Shown here piece after piece: positions 14,932 to 22,731 of a DNA stretch of 64,000 nucleotides. Where the stretch lies: positions 1-64,000 of the forward strand of contig JBMYWH010000004.1 of assembly GCA_049607205.1 (NCBI GenBank), written 5' to 3'. A program made the position numbers and the translations under genes. This stretch comes from JBELHR01 sp049607205. GTDB lineage: Bacteria > Bacteroidota > Bacteroidia > Flavobacteriales > Flavobacteriaceae. How positions within the stretch are numbered: the first letter of the stretch is position 1; each line of letters begins with the position of its first letter. The notes beneath the pieces are model-generated. The model was not told the DNA's origin. It saw only the letters and a program-made list of their open reading frames with translations, and searched no databases.

Positions 14932-15437
14932 GATTTCTTTCGCTTGTATAATGGTACAGTAGAACATGCCTCTCCAAACATTAGGGATTTGACATGTGGT
15001 TGGATTTTTAAAATCAAGGCTGTGTAGGCTGATTCAGGAATATATACCTTAGAACAACCTTTGATGATTACCGGTTTATCTTTTAGAGGTTCTGTGTCAA
15101 AATCCGCTACAATTTCTTGATAGATTTCGTTTTCTAAGCCCTCTTTAGTTCCTATGTGTACCTTGGAGGCATAAGGAGCGAGTTTAGTTGCAATTAGAAG
15201 ATAGGCCCAGGAAGGGATTATAGCATCACTTGAAGAGAATACATAGGTAAAATGACCTTGGTATTGCTCCCAGTTGTGTTCTTCTAAGTAGGCCCTGAAG
15301 TCTTTTTCTTTTAAAATGATGTTCTCAAAAAGCCATGGAGCTATATCTAGTCCTGTTCTTGCTTTTTTAGGGTAAAAATCCTCTAAGTCAATGGTGACTA
15401 GAGGACTTTTAGATACTCGATTAATAATTTCTTCCAT
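14928..15437 (-). CDS. DUF2480 family protein
   Basis: 169 residues, soluble, no signal peptide. It opens with EEIINRVSKSPLVTIDLEDFYP and contains PWLFENIILKEKDFR and AIIPSWAYLLIATKL, features I associate with DUF2480. Near the end is IIKGCSKVYIPESAY with a single Cys. It sits between the DUF59 protein (1-base overlap) and DUF3078 (4-base overlap) in the sufE operon. A role in Fe-S assembly is likely from this context but not shown. Confidence 0.85.
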   Translation of the reverse strand: MEEIINRVSKSPLVTIDLEDFYPKKARTGLDIAPWLFENIILKEKDFRAYLEEHNWEQYQGHFTYVFSSSDAIIPSWAYLLIATKLAPYASKVHIGTKEGLENEIYQEIVADFDTEPLKDKPVIIKGCSKVYIPESAYTALILKIQPHVKSLMFGEACSTVPLYKRKKS

Positions 15438-15757
15438 TATAGAAATCCTAATTCTAGTTTAGCTTCTTCACTCATCATATCTTGAGTCCATGTTGGATCA
15501 AAAGTCAATTCTACCTCTGCATCCTTGATTTCTTCTAGTGATTTTACTTTTTCCTCTACTTCTACAGGTAAGGTTTCTGCCACAGGACAGTTAGGTGAGG
15601 TCAAAGTCATCAAAATCTTTGCTTCGTTGTTTTCGTTGACCATTACATCGTAAATCAAACCTAACTCATATATGTCTACTGGGATTTCAGGATCGAAGAT
15701 TGTTTTTAAAACAACTACGATTTTTTCTCCTAAATCTTGTACTTCTTGTTCGTTCAT
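15437..15757 (-). CDS. DUF59 / MIP18-family Fe-S assembly protein (SufT-like)
   Basis: 106 residues covering one MIP18/DUF59 domain: KTIFDPEIPVDIYELGLIYDV, MTLTSPNCPVAE with the conserved Cys, and a C-terminal FDPTWTQDMMSEEAKLELG. Proteins of this family help load or transfer Fe-S clusters in SUF systems. It follows sufE by 10 bases and overlaps DUF2480 by one base. The symbol sufT is sometimes used for relatives; I leave it off because other DUF59 subfamilies look alike. Confidence 0.9.
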   Translation of the reverse strand: MNEQEVQDLGEKIVVVLKTIFDPEIPVDIYELGLIYDVMVNENNEAKILMTLTSPNCPVAETLPVEVEEKVKSLEEIKDAEVELTFDPTWTQDMMSEEAKLELGFL

Positions 15758-15767
15758 AATTTCCTTT

Positions 15768-16190
15768 TTAATTGTTTTGAGCCTTATAAGCTAAGGCGTA
15801 TAATTTAATTTGCTTGATCATTGAAACTAATCCATTAGCTCTGGTAGGAGATAAATGTTCTTTTAATCCTATTTCATCGATGAAATCCGTGTTGGCATCG
15901 AGGATAGCCTGAGGTTCTTGATCTGAAAATACTCTCAATAATAAAGCTACAATTCCTTTAGTTAAAATAGCGTCTGAGTCGGCGGTGAAATGAATGCCAT
16001 TCGCTTCTAAATCACTGTGAATCCATACTTTTGATTGACATCCACTGATTAGGTTTTCTTTTACCTTGTATTGAGAATCAATCAAAGGTAAAGACTTTCC
16101 AAGGTCTATCAAATACTCATAGCGCTCCATCCAATCGTCGAACATTGCAAACTCATCTATTATTTCTTCTTGTATTTCTTTGATAGTCAT
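15768..16190 (-). CDS. sufE: cysteine desulfuration protein SufE
   Basis: 140 residues, the normal length for SufE. Conserved pieces are EFAMFDDWMERYEYLIDLGK at 13-32, the sulfur-accepting Cys in LISGCQSKVW (around residue 50) and the C-terminal LSPTRANGL. SufE accepts sulfane sulfur from the desulfurase SufS and passes it to the SufBCD scaffold. sufBCDS are not in the window, so here sufE leads its own operon (sufE, DUF59, DUF2480, DUF3078) from the promoter at 16209-16238. Confidence 0.95.
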   Translation of the reverse strand: MTIKEIQEEIIDEFAMFDDWMERYEYLIDLGKSLPLIDSQYKVKENLISGCQSKVWIHSDLEANGIHFTADSDAILTKGIVALLLRVFSDQEPQAILDANTDFIDEIGLKEHLSPTRANGLVSMIKQIKLYALAYKAQNN

Positions 16191-16208
16191 ATTTTAAACT
16201 TATTTTTG

Positions 16209-16238
16209 CAAAGTTAATTACATTTAAGATAATCACAA
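16209..16238 (-). promoter_or_regulatory. promoter of the sufE operon
   Basis: The minus strand shows TTG (complement of 16236-16238), exactly 19 bases, then TAACTTTG (complement of 16209-16216): a perfect Bacteroidota vegetative promoter, 18 bases before the sufE ATG. Confidence 0.75.
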
Positions 16239-16275
16239 GTTAAAAATAAGGCTTTGTGAAGGATAACAATAAGAT

Positions 16276-17202
16276 ATGAGTAAATTATTAATTGTAGGGA
16301 CTGTAGCGTTTGACGCGATTGAAACTCCATTCGGAAAAACAGATAAAATTTTAGGAGGTGCAGGGACTTTTATCGGTCTTTCTGCTTCAAATTTCGGAGT
16401 GGATTCTTCAGTAGTTTCAGTAGTAGGAGGAGATTTTCCTCAAGAGTATTTAGACCTTTTAACAGATAAGGGTGTAAATATTGATGGAATAGAGATTGTA
16501 AAAGAAGGAAAGACCTTTTTCTGGGCAGGAAAGTATCACAATGATTTAAATTCAAGAGATACTCTAGCAACAGAATTAAATGTTTTAGCTGATTTCAATC
16601 CCGTAGTACCACAAGATTATAAAGATTCGGATTATGTAATGTTAGGGAATTTGCATCCAATGGTGCAATCTTCAGTCTTGGATCAAATGGATAAAACGCC
16701 TAAGTTGGTTGTTTTAGATACTATGAATTTCTGGATGGACAATGCTCTTGAAGATTTGATGAAGGTTATAAAAAGAGTAAATGTAATCACAATAAATGAT
16801 GAAGAAGCGCGTCAGTTAAGTGGAGAATATTCTTTAGTGAAAGCTGCCCAGAAGATTCATGAAATGGGTCCTGAGTATGTGGTGATCAAAAAAGGAGAAC
16901 ATGGAGCTTTATTGTTCCACGATGGTCAGATATTCTTTGCACCAGCGCTTCCATTAGAAGAAGTATTTGATCCAACAGGAGCTGGAGATACTTTTGCAGG
17001 TGGGTTTACAGGCTATCTTGCTAAAACAGACAATATCAGCTTTGAAAACATGAAAAATGCTGTGATTCATGGGTCGAATTTAGCTTCCTTTTGTGTCGAG
17101 AAATTCGGGACGGAGCGCATGGTTGCTTTGCAGGAGGATGAAGTGTCTAATCGACTGAAAGAATTTAAGAATTTGACTCAATTCGATATAGAATTGAATT
17201 AA
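16276..17202 (+). CDS. PfkB-family sugar/nucleoside kinase
   Basis: 308 residues of ribokinase fold. The N-terminus has the glycine-rich GGAGTF substrate region (about 27-32), and the C-terminal PfkB signature DPTGAGDTFAGGF (about 232-244) holds the catalytic Asp and the anion hole. The substrate (ribose, fructose phosphate, adenosine or another) cannot be assigned. It is divergent from the sufE operon and ends in a strong terminator at 17209, so it is probably monocistronic. Confidence 0.9.
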   Translation: MSKLLIVGTVAFDAIETPFGKTDKILGGAGTFIGLSASNFGVDSSVVSVVGGDFPQEYLDLLTDKGVNIDGIEIVKEGKTFFWAGKYHNDLNSRDTLATELNVLADFNPVVPQDYKDSDYVMLGNLHPMVQSSVLDQMDKTPKLVVLDTMNFWMDNALEDLMKVIKRVNVITINDEEARQLSGEYSLVKAAQKIHEMGPEYVVIKKGEHGALLFHDGQIFFAPALPLEEVFDPTGAGDTFAGGFTGYLAKTDNISFENMKNAVIHGSNLASFCVEKFGTERMVALQEDEVSNRLKEFKNLTQFDIELN

Positions 17203-17208
17203 CATATG

Positions 17209-17237
17209 AAATCCGTCACTTGTGACGGATTTTTTTA
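17209..17237 (+). terminator. rho-independent terminator after the PfkB kinase
   Basis: An 11-bp perfect stem, AAATCCGTCAC with GTGACGGATTT, followed by further T. Confidence 0.88.
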
Positions 17238-17269
17238 TTTTTACACCAAACTTTAGGTTATATTTTACA

Positions 17270-19168
17270 ATGAGTGACGCGATTAAGCACGAATGTGGGA
17301 TTGCTTTAGTACGACTACTAAAGCCCCTTTCTTTTTATAAAGAAAAATATGGTACTGCCTTTTACGGGATTAACAAAATGTACCTGTTGATGGAAAAACA
17401 ACACAATCGTGGACAAGACGGGGCAGGGTTTGCCAGTGTGAAGTACGATGTAGATCCGGGGACTCGTTATATCTCTCGAGTTCGATCCAATAAGAACCAA
17501 CCTATTCAGGATATTTTTGGGCAAATCAATGATCGTATAAATGGTGTGTTGGATGCTGCTGGTCCTGAAAAAGAAGATGCGGAATGGCTTAATGAAAATT
17601 TACCTTACTTAGGAAATTTATATCTAGGACATGTGCGTTATGCAACATTTGGTGGAAATAGTATTGAACATGTACATCCTTTCTTGAGACAGAGTAATTG
17701 GCAACACAAGAATTTGATCGTTGCTGGGAATTTCAACATGACTAATGTGAAGGACCTGGTTCAGGAGTTGATTGAAATAGGTCAGCATCCTAAGGAGAAT
17801 ACAGATACTGTTACGGTGATGGAAAAAATCGGTCATTTCTTAGATGATGAGGTGGAACGTATCTATGCCGAACTAAAGAAAGAAGGTGTGAGTAAGAAGG
17901 ATGCCTCTCCTATTATAGCAGAACGATTAGATATTCAAAATATTTTACAAAGAGCTTCAAAGAGTTTTGATGGAGGATATGCCATGGCTGGATTGATCGG
18001 AAGTGGAGATGCTTTTGTAATGAGAGATCCCAATGGAATAAGACCTGCGTTTTATTATAAAGACGATGAGGTTGTTGTAGTGGCTTCTGAACGCCCAGTG
18101 ATTCAAACAGCCTTTAATGTTGATATTGATCAGGTAAAAGAGTTAGAACGTGGACATGCTTTGGTGGTCAAGAAAAACGGGAATGTTGATGTTAAGTCCG
18201 TTTTAGAACCACGAGAAAATAAGGCCTGTTCTTTTGAGCGTATATATTTCTCAAGAGGTTCGGATAGCGATATTTATAAAGAGAGAAAAGAGTTAGGGAA
18301 ATTAGTTTTCCCTAAGGTTCTAGAGAAGATTGATGGAGACATCTCAAATACGGTTTTCTCATATATACCCAATACGGCGGAAACTTCCTTTTATGGGATG
18401 ATGGAGGCAGCGGAAGATTATTTGAATAAACAGAAGACGGAGCGTCTTTTAGATGGAGGGAAAAACCTCTCAAAAGAAGAAGTAACAGAAATTTTAGCGG
18501 AGCGCACAAGGTTTGAGAAAATAGCTATTAAGGATGCGAAGCTTAGAACGTTTATTACTGATGATCATTCAAGAGATGATTTGGTAGAACATGTTTATGA
18601 CATTACCTATGGTGCGGTCAAGCCAACTGATAATCTTGTGATTATTGATGACTCTATCGTGAGAGGTACTACTTTGAAAAAGAGTATTATCAAGATTCTT
18701 GATCGATTAAACCCTAAGAAGATTATCATTGTTTCTTCTGCTCCACAAATTAGATATCCGGATTGTTATGGAATTGACATGTCTAACATTGAAAATTTCA
18801 TAGCCTTTAAAGCAGCCTTGAGTTTACATGAGGATCGCGGAGATTTAGATGTAGTAAATCGTATCTATGAAAAATGCTTAGCTCAGAGAGGTAAAGCGGA
18901 TGTGGAAATAGTGAATCATGTAAAGGATTTATTTTCGGATTTCAGCAATGAGCAAATTTCTGATAAGATTGCACAAATGTTGAAAACAGAGGATATTAAA
19001 TCGGATATAGAGGTTGTTTATCAAACGGTAGAAGACTTACATATTGCTTGTCCTGACAATCCAGGTGATTGGTATTTCACAGGTGATTACCCAACGGATG
19101 GTGGACATCGTGTAGTGAACGAAGCTTTTATTAATTTTGTAGAAGGAAATAAGACTAGAGCCTACTAG
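17270..19168 (+). CDS. amidophosphoribosyltransferase, long Bacteroidota type
   Basis: 632 residues from the ATG at 17270; an in-frame GTG at 17222 lies in the terminator of the previous gene. The chain begins MSDAIKHEC, so Cys9 would be the glutaminase nucleophile after removal of a short propeptide. NRGQDGAGFAS, LGHVRYATFGG and the phosphoribosyltransferase loop VIIDDSIVRGTT (about 457-468) follow. PurF makes 5-phosphoribosylamine from PRPP and glutamine, the first step of purine synthesis. It is longer than the usual purF of 470-510 residues and has extra segments, for example KKEGVSKKDASPIIAERL. I recall this as a second form in Flavobacteriia, so I do not give the symbol purF. Confidence 0.88.
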   Translation: MSDAIKHECGIALVRLLKPLSFYKEKYGTAFYGINKMYLLMEKQHNRGQDGAGFASVKYDVDPGTRYISRVRSNKNQPIQDIFGQINDRINGVLDAAGPEKEDAEWLNENLPYLGNLYLGHVRYATFGGNSIEHVHPFLRQSNWQHKNLIVAGNFNMTNVKDLVQELIEIGQHPKENTDTVTVMEKIGHFLDDEVERIYAELKKEGVSKKDASPIIAERLDIQNILQRASKSFDGGYAMAGLIGSGDAFVMRDPNGIRPAFYYKDDEVVVVASERPVIQTAFNVDIDQVKELERGHALVVKKNGNVDVKSVLEPRENKACSFERIYFSRGSDSDIYKERKELGKLVFPKVLEKIDGDISNTVFSYIPNTAETSFYGMMEAAEDYLNKQKTERLLDGGKNLSKEEVTEILAERTRFEKIAIKDAKLRTFITDDHSRDDLVEHVYDITYGAVKPTDNLVIIDDSIVRGTTLKKSIIKILDRLNPKKIIIVSSAPQIRYPDCYGIDMSNIENFIAFKAALSLHEDRGDLDVVNRIYEKCLAQRGKADVEIVNHVKDLFSDFSNEQISDKIAQMLKTEDIKSDIEVVYQTVEDLHIACPDNPGDWYFTGDYPTDGGHRVVNEAFINFVEGNKTRAY

Positions 19169-19220
19169 AGTTCACTAGAGCGCGGTTGGTCTCAAGACAA
19201 TATATTAGTATTAAACATAA

Positions 19221-19249
19221 AAAAAGTGGCTGTAGACAGCCACTTTTTT
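19221..19249. terminator. bidirectional terminator between amidophosphoribosyltransferase and sodA
   Basis: A perfect 13-bp stem (19221-19233 with 19236-19248), A-rich on the left and T-rich on the right, so it can stop both convergent genes. Confidence 0.88.
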
Positions 19250-19267
19250 ATTGAAATAAATTATCGA

Positions 19268-19876
19268 TTATTTGTGAGCATTGTACTTTTCAGATACTGC
19301 ATCCCAATTAATAACACTAAAGAAAGCCTCGATATAATCAGGTCTTCTGTTCTGGTAATTCAAGTAATAAGCATGTTCCCATACATCTAAACCTAAGATT
19401 GGAGTTCCTCCACATCCTACACCTGGCATCAATGGGTTGTCTTGATTAGGAGTTGCACAAAGCTTAACTTCTCCGTTGTCATGAGCACATAACCAAGCCC
19501 ATCCTGATCCGAATTGAGTCGCTGCTGCTCCTGCAAAAGCATCTTTGAATGCTTCAAATGATCCGAATTCTTTATTGATTGCGTCCGCTAAAGCACCTGA
19601 AGGCTCACCACCTTTGTTAGGTCCCATAACTTCCCAGAATAAACAGTGGTTGTAATATCCACCACCATTGTTTCTTACTGCTCCATTTGACATGTCAAGA
19701 TTCGTAAGGATGTCTTCAATAGATTTTCCTTCTAAATCAGTTCCTTCGATAGCTGCATTTAGTTTTGCAGTATATCCAGCATGATGCTTTGTGTGATGGA
19801 TTTCCATCGTTCTCGCATCAATATGTGGTTCTAATGCATCATATGCATAAGGTAATTTTGGTAGTTCAAAAGCCAT
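19268..19876 (-). CDS. sodA: superoxide dismutase, Mn/Fe family
   Basis: 202 residues, standard length, no signal peptide. Metal ligands are His27 (in EIHHTKHH), His77 (GGGYYNHCLFW), Asp164 and His168 (DVWEHAYY). Gly in NNGGG and Gln145 in TPNQDNPLM fit the manganese or cambialistic type better than the iron type, which has Gln at the first place. It converts superoxide to peroxide and oxygen in the cytoplasm. The gene is monocistronic, with a near-consensus promoter at 19897-19927 and a shared terminator downstream. Confidence 0.96.
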   Translation of the reverse strand: MAFELPKLPYAYDALEPHIDARTMEIHHTKHHAGYTAKLNAAIEGTDLEGKSIEDILTNLDMSNGAVRNNGGGYYNHCLFWEVMGPNKGGEPSGALADAINKEFGSFEAFKDAFAGAAATQFGSGWAWLCAHDNGEVKLCATPNQDNPLMPGVGCGGTPILGLDVWEHAYYLNYQNRRPDYIEAFFSVINWDAVSEKYNAHK

Positions 19877-19896
19877 AATAAAATTTTTTAGTAGTG

Positions 19897-19927
19897 TAAA
19901 GATAAATTGAAATCCTCAATATACCAA
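19897..19927 (-). promoter_or_regulatory. promoter of sodA
   Basis: The minus strand shows TTG, 20 bases, then TATCTTTA, one mismatch from TAnnTTTG. It is 20 bases upstream of the sodA ATG and overlaps no coding sequence. Confidence 0.55.
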
Positions 19928-20950
19928 TTAATAGTTTGCATCCTCGGGATATTGCCTCATAAACTCTTCAGATTTCAAGACCATATTCTTGCTCCCACAG
20001 AAAAATGGGACTCTCTGATGTAGCTCGGTTGGTTTGATTTCCATGATGCGTTTATATCCATCCGTGGCTCTTCCCCCTGCCTGTTCGGCAAGGAATGCCA
20101 TAGGGTTACATTCATATAGTAATCTTAGTTTTCCTTGAGGAGCTTTTGAACTGGTTGGATAAATGTAAATTCCTCCTTTAATCATATTTCTGTGAAAGTC
20201 TGAAACTAAAGAACCTATATAACGTGCCTTATAAGGGCGGTCTTCAACTTCTTCTTGGCAGTATTTCAGATAGTCTTTTACCCCTTGTGGGAAATGTGAA
20301 TAATATCCTTCGTTGATCGAGTAAATAGATCCGGTTTCGGGAAATTTCATGTTGGGGTGAGAAAGGTAGAAAGTTCCAATTGCCGGATTTAAGGTAAAGC
20401 CATTAACTCCATAACCTGTGGTGTATACGATCATGGTTGATGTTCCGTAAACGATGTATCCTGCAGCTACTTGCTCATCTCCTGGTTGTAAGAAATCTTC
20501 TGAAGTAACAGGAGAGCCGACTGGACTCACACGACGGTATATGGAAAAAATTGTACCTACCGAAACATTCACGTCGATATTAGAAGAGCCATCTAAAGGG
20601 TCAATAAGGACCACATATTTATTGTCATTTGCTCCTGATTTTCCTTTAATTGCAACATAATCATCTTCTTCCTCTGAAGCAATTCCACAGACTATTTCTC
20701 TTTTGATCATGGCTTGCATGAAGACTTCGTTGGCATAAACATCCAGTTTTTGCTGATCTTCACCTTGAATATTGGTGTCTCCCGCATTTCCTAAGATGTC
20801 GACCAAACCAGCTTTGTTTACTTCATGGTTTACGATTTTTGCCGCAAGGCGTATAGAGTTGATCAAGCGAGAAAGTTCCCCTGTGGTATACTTGAAATGA
20901 CGCTGATTCTCGATGATGAATTCACCGAGGGTTAAGTTGGATGTGGACAT
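19928..20950 (-). CDS. fbp: class 1 fructose-1,6-bisphosphatase
   Basis: 340 residues. The metal and phosphate site VLIDPLDGSSNIDVNVSVGTIF (about 119-140) is a textbook FBPase-I block; IASEEEDDY and the C-terminal GKLRLLYECNPMAFLAEQAGGRATDG region also fit. It hydrolyses fructose 1,6-bisphosphate to fructose 6-phosphate and phosphate in gluconeogenesis. It is divergent from the GNAT gene with 61 bases between starts and lies upstream of sodA in the same direction. Confidence 0.97.
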   Translation of the reverse strand: MSTSNLTLGEFIIENQRHFKYTTGELSRLINSIRLAAKIVNHEVNKAGLVDILGNAGDTNIQGEDQQKLDVYANEVFMQAMIKREIVCGIASEEEDDYVAIKGKSGANDNKYVVLIDPLDGSSNIDVNVSVGTIFSIYRRVSPVGSPVTSEDFLQPGDEQVAAGYIVYGTSTMIVYTTGYGVNGFTLNPAIGTFYLSHPNMKFPETGSIYSINEGYYSHFPQGVKDYLKYCQEEVEDRPYKARYIGSLVSDFHRNMIKGGIYIYPTSSKAPQGKLRLLYECNPMAFLAEQAGGRATDGYKRIMEIKPTELHQRVPFFCGSKNMVLKSEEFMRQYPEDANY

Positions 20951-20986
20951 TAGTTTGGTTTAAAGTGTTGTTTGACTCAAATATCG

Positions 20987-20994
20987 TAATTTTG
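20987..20994 (+). promoter_or_regulatory. -7 promoter element of the GNAT / aspartate kinase genes
   Basis: TAATTTTG, a perfect TAnnTTTG, 17 bases before the ATG at 21012. The nearest TTG is only 16 bases upstream. Confidence 0.5.
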
Positions 20995-21011
20995 TTTGAA
21001 AAGTATCCCTT

Positions 21012-21503
21012 ATGCAATATGAAATTCGTAAATCTACAGCCCAAGACATGGGTTTTGTTCTAGATTTGATAAGAGAATTGGCTCTTTTCGAAAAAGAAGC
21101 TAATGAAGTGGCCTTGACCGAGGCTGATTTGATTCGAGACGGATTCGGAAAATCACCTCTTTTTAACTGTTTTGTAGCTGAAATCGATCAAAAGATCGTT
21201 GGAGCAGCTATTTTTTATAATCGATATTCCACTTGGAAAGGAAAAACGGTTCATTTAGAGGATTTAATTGTTAAGGAATCTTTTAGAGGTAAGGGAATAG
21301 GAAAGGGCTTGTACACGGCGGTGATGCAGGATGCTTATAAGCAAGGTGTAAAGCGTGTAGAATGGGCTGTACTGGACTGGAATGAAGGGGCAATTGCCTT
21401 TTATGAGTCTACTGGTGCTCGCGTGATGAGAGATTGGGATACCGCTCAAATGGATGAAGTTAGTTTAAAAAAATACCTGAATATTTCTGATGAAAGTTTA
21501 TAA
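21012..21503 (+). CDS. GNAT family N-acetyltransferase
   Basis: 163 residues, one GNAT domain. The acetyl-CoA loop is visible as SFRGKGIGKGLYTAVM (about 95-110), after the VHLEDLIVKESF strand. Its opening (IRKSTAQDMGFVLDLIRELALFEKEANEV) resembles spermidine/diamine acetyltransferase-like members. The acceptor substrate is unknown. It overlaps the aspartate kinase start by 14 bases, so the pair is co-translated, but a metabolic link is not obvious. Confidence 0.9.
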   Translation: MQYEIRKSTAQDMGFVLDLIRELALFEKEANEVALTEADLIRDGFGKSPLFNCFVAEIDQKIVGAAIFYNRYSTWKGKTVHLEDLIVKESFRGKGIGKGLYTAVMQDAYKQGVKRVEWAVLDWNEGAIAFYESTGARVMRDWDTAQMDEVSLKKYLNISDESL

Positions 21504-22728
21504 GTTCGGAGGAGCTTCTGTTAAGGATGCTGCTGGAGTAAGACGCTTGGCAGAGATTGTTGAAAGCGAAAAGAGTCTGATTGTTGTAGTTTCGGCTATG
21601 GGAAAAATGACTAATGCCTTTGAACGCTTGTTGTCTAAATCCAATCCTCAAGAACAACTCTTGCTCATTGAGCAATACCATATGAACATCATTTCTGAAC
21701 TGTTTGAAGAAGGTGAAATAAATGAAGAAGTTGTTCAAGGTTTTCAATTATTATTTTTTGAACTTGTTGAACGCTTAGAGCAATTTAAAGAGGCGAGCTA
21801 TGATTTCTATTATGATCAAATTGTAAGTTTCGGAGAGCGGTTTTCTACTTTCATTATTCAGTCCTATCTCAATGCTGAAAACTTAGAATACCAGCTTTTA
21901 GATGCTCGTAAATTAATTAGAACGGATTCTAGTCATCGTGAGGCTAATGTTGATTGGAAGGAAACAGCTCAAAAGGTTTTAGAGCGGATTAAGGAAGGAG
22001 AGCGATATGTTTTTCAAGGGTTTATTGCTGGTAACAAAGAGGGTTTGACTACTACCTTAGGAAGAGAAGGGTCTGACTATTCGGCCGCGATTCTCGCCCA
22101 GATATTACATGTAGAATCTTTAAGTATCTGGAAAGATGTTCCGGGTGTACTAAATGCTGATCCACGATATTTTTCCGAAACCAACCTGCTTCATGAAATT
22201 CCATACGGGGAGGCTATTGAGATGGCTTATTACGGTGCGTCTGTAATCCACCCTAAAACATTGAAGCCCTTGGAAAATAAAATGATACCGCTCTGTGTGA
22301 AGTCTTTTTTAAATCCTGAGAGTCCTGGGACTATAATTGGAGATTTTGATCAAATGCAGCCTCAGGTTGCTACCTATATATTGAAGAAAAACCAGAGCTT
22401 GATCCATATTTCAGCCAAGGATTTTTCCTTCATTGTAGAGCATCATATTCAAGAGATTTTTAAAAAACTTTCTCGCTATAAGCTCTCGGTTAACTTGATA
22501 CAGAACTCTGCTTTGAAATTTTCAATAGCGGTGAGTGATTCGTTTAGGACTATAGAGGATTTTGCTCAAGACCTTCAAGCTGATTTTAATGTTGAATTGG
22601 TCAAGAATTTAGATTTGTACACCTTAAGAAATTTTGAAGAAAAGGACTTAGTTGAGTTAAATCATGGTAAAGAAATTGTTTTGGAACATCGAAACGCCCA
22701 AGTCTATCAAATTATTGTCGTAAATTAG
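21490..22728 (+). CDS. lysC: aspartate kinase
   Basis: 412 residues. The N-terminus MKVYKFGGASVKD is the kinase nucleotide-binding motif; TTLGREGSDYSAA and the WKDVPGVLNADPR loop are diagnostic of aspartokinases. After about residue 295 a regulatory ACT-like region follows (LIHISAKDFSFIVEHHIQEIF). The enzyme phosphorylates aspartate, the committed step to lysine, threonine, methionine and diaminopimelate. It is monofunctional: no homoserine dehydrogenase domain is attached. The symbol lysC is by family; several isozymes may exist. Confidence 0.92.
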   Translation: MKVYKFGGASVKDAAGVRRLAEIVESEKSLIVVVSAMGKMTNAFERLLSKSNPQEQLLLIEQYHMNIISELFEEGEINEEVVQGFQLLFFELVERLEQFKEASYDFYYDQIVSFGERFSTFIIQSYLNAENLEYQLLDARKLIRTDSSHREANVDWKETAQKVLERIKEGERYVFQGFIAGNKEGLTTTLGREGSDYSAAILAQILHVESLSIWKDVPGVLNADPRYFSETNLLHEIPYGEAIEMAYYGASVIHPKTLKPLENKMIPLCVKSFLNPESPGTIIGDFDQMQPQVATYILKKNQSLIHISAKDFSFIVEHHIQEIFKKLSRYKLSVNLIQNSALKFSIAVSDSFRTIEDFAQDLQADFNVELVKNLDLYTLRNFEEKDLVELNHGKEIVLEHRNAQVYQIIVVN

Positions 22729-22731
22729 AGC

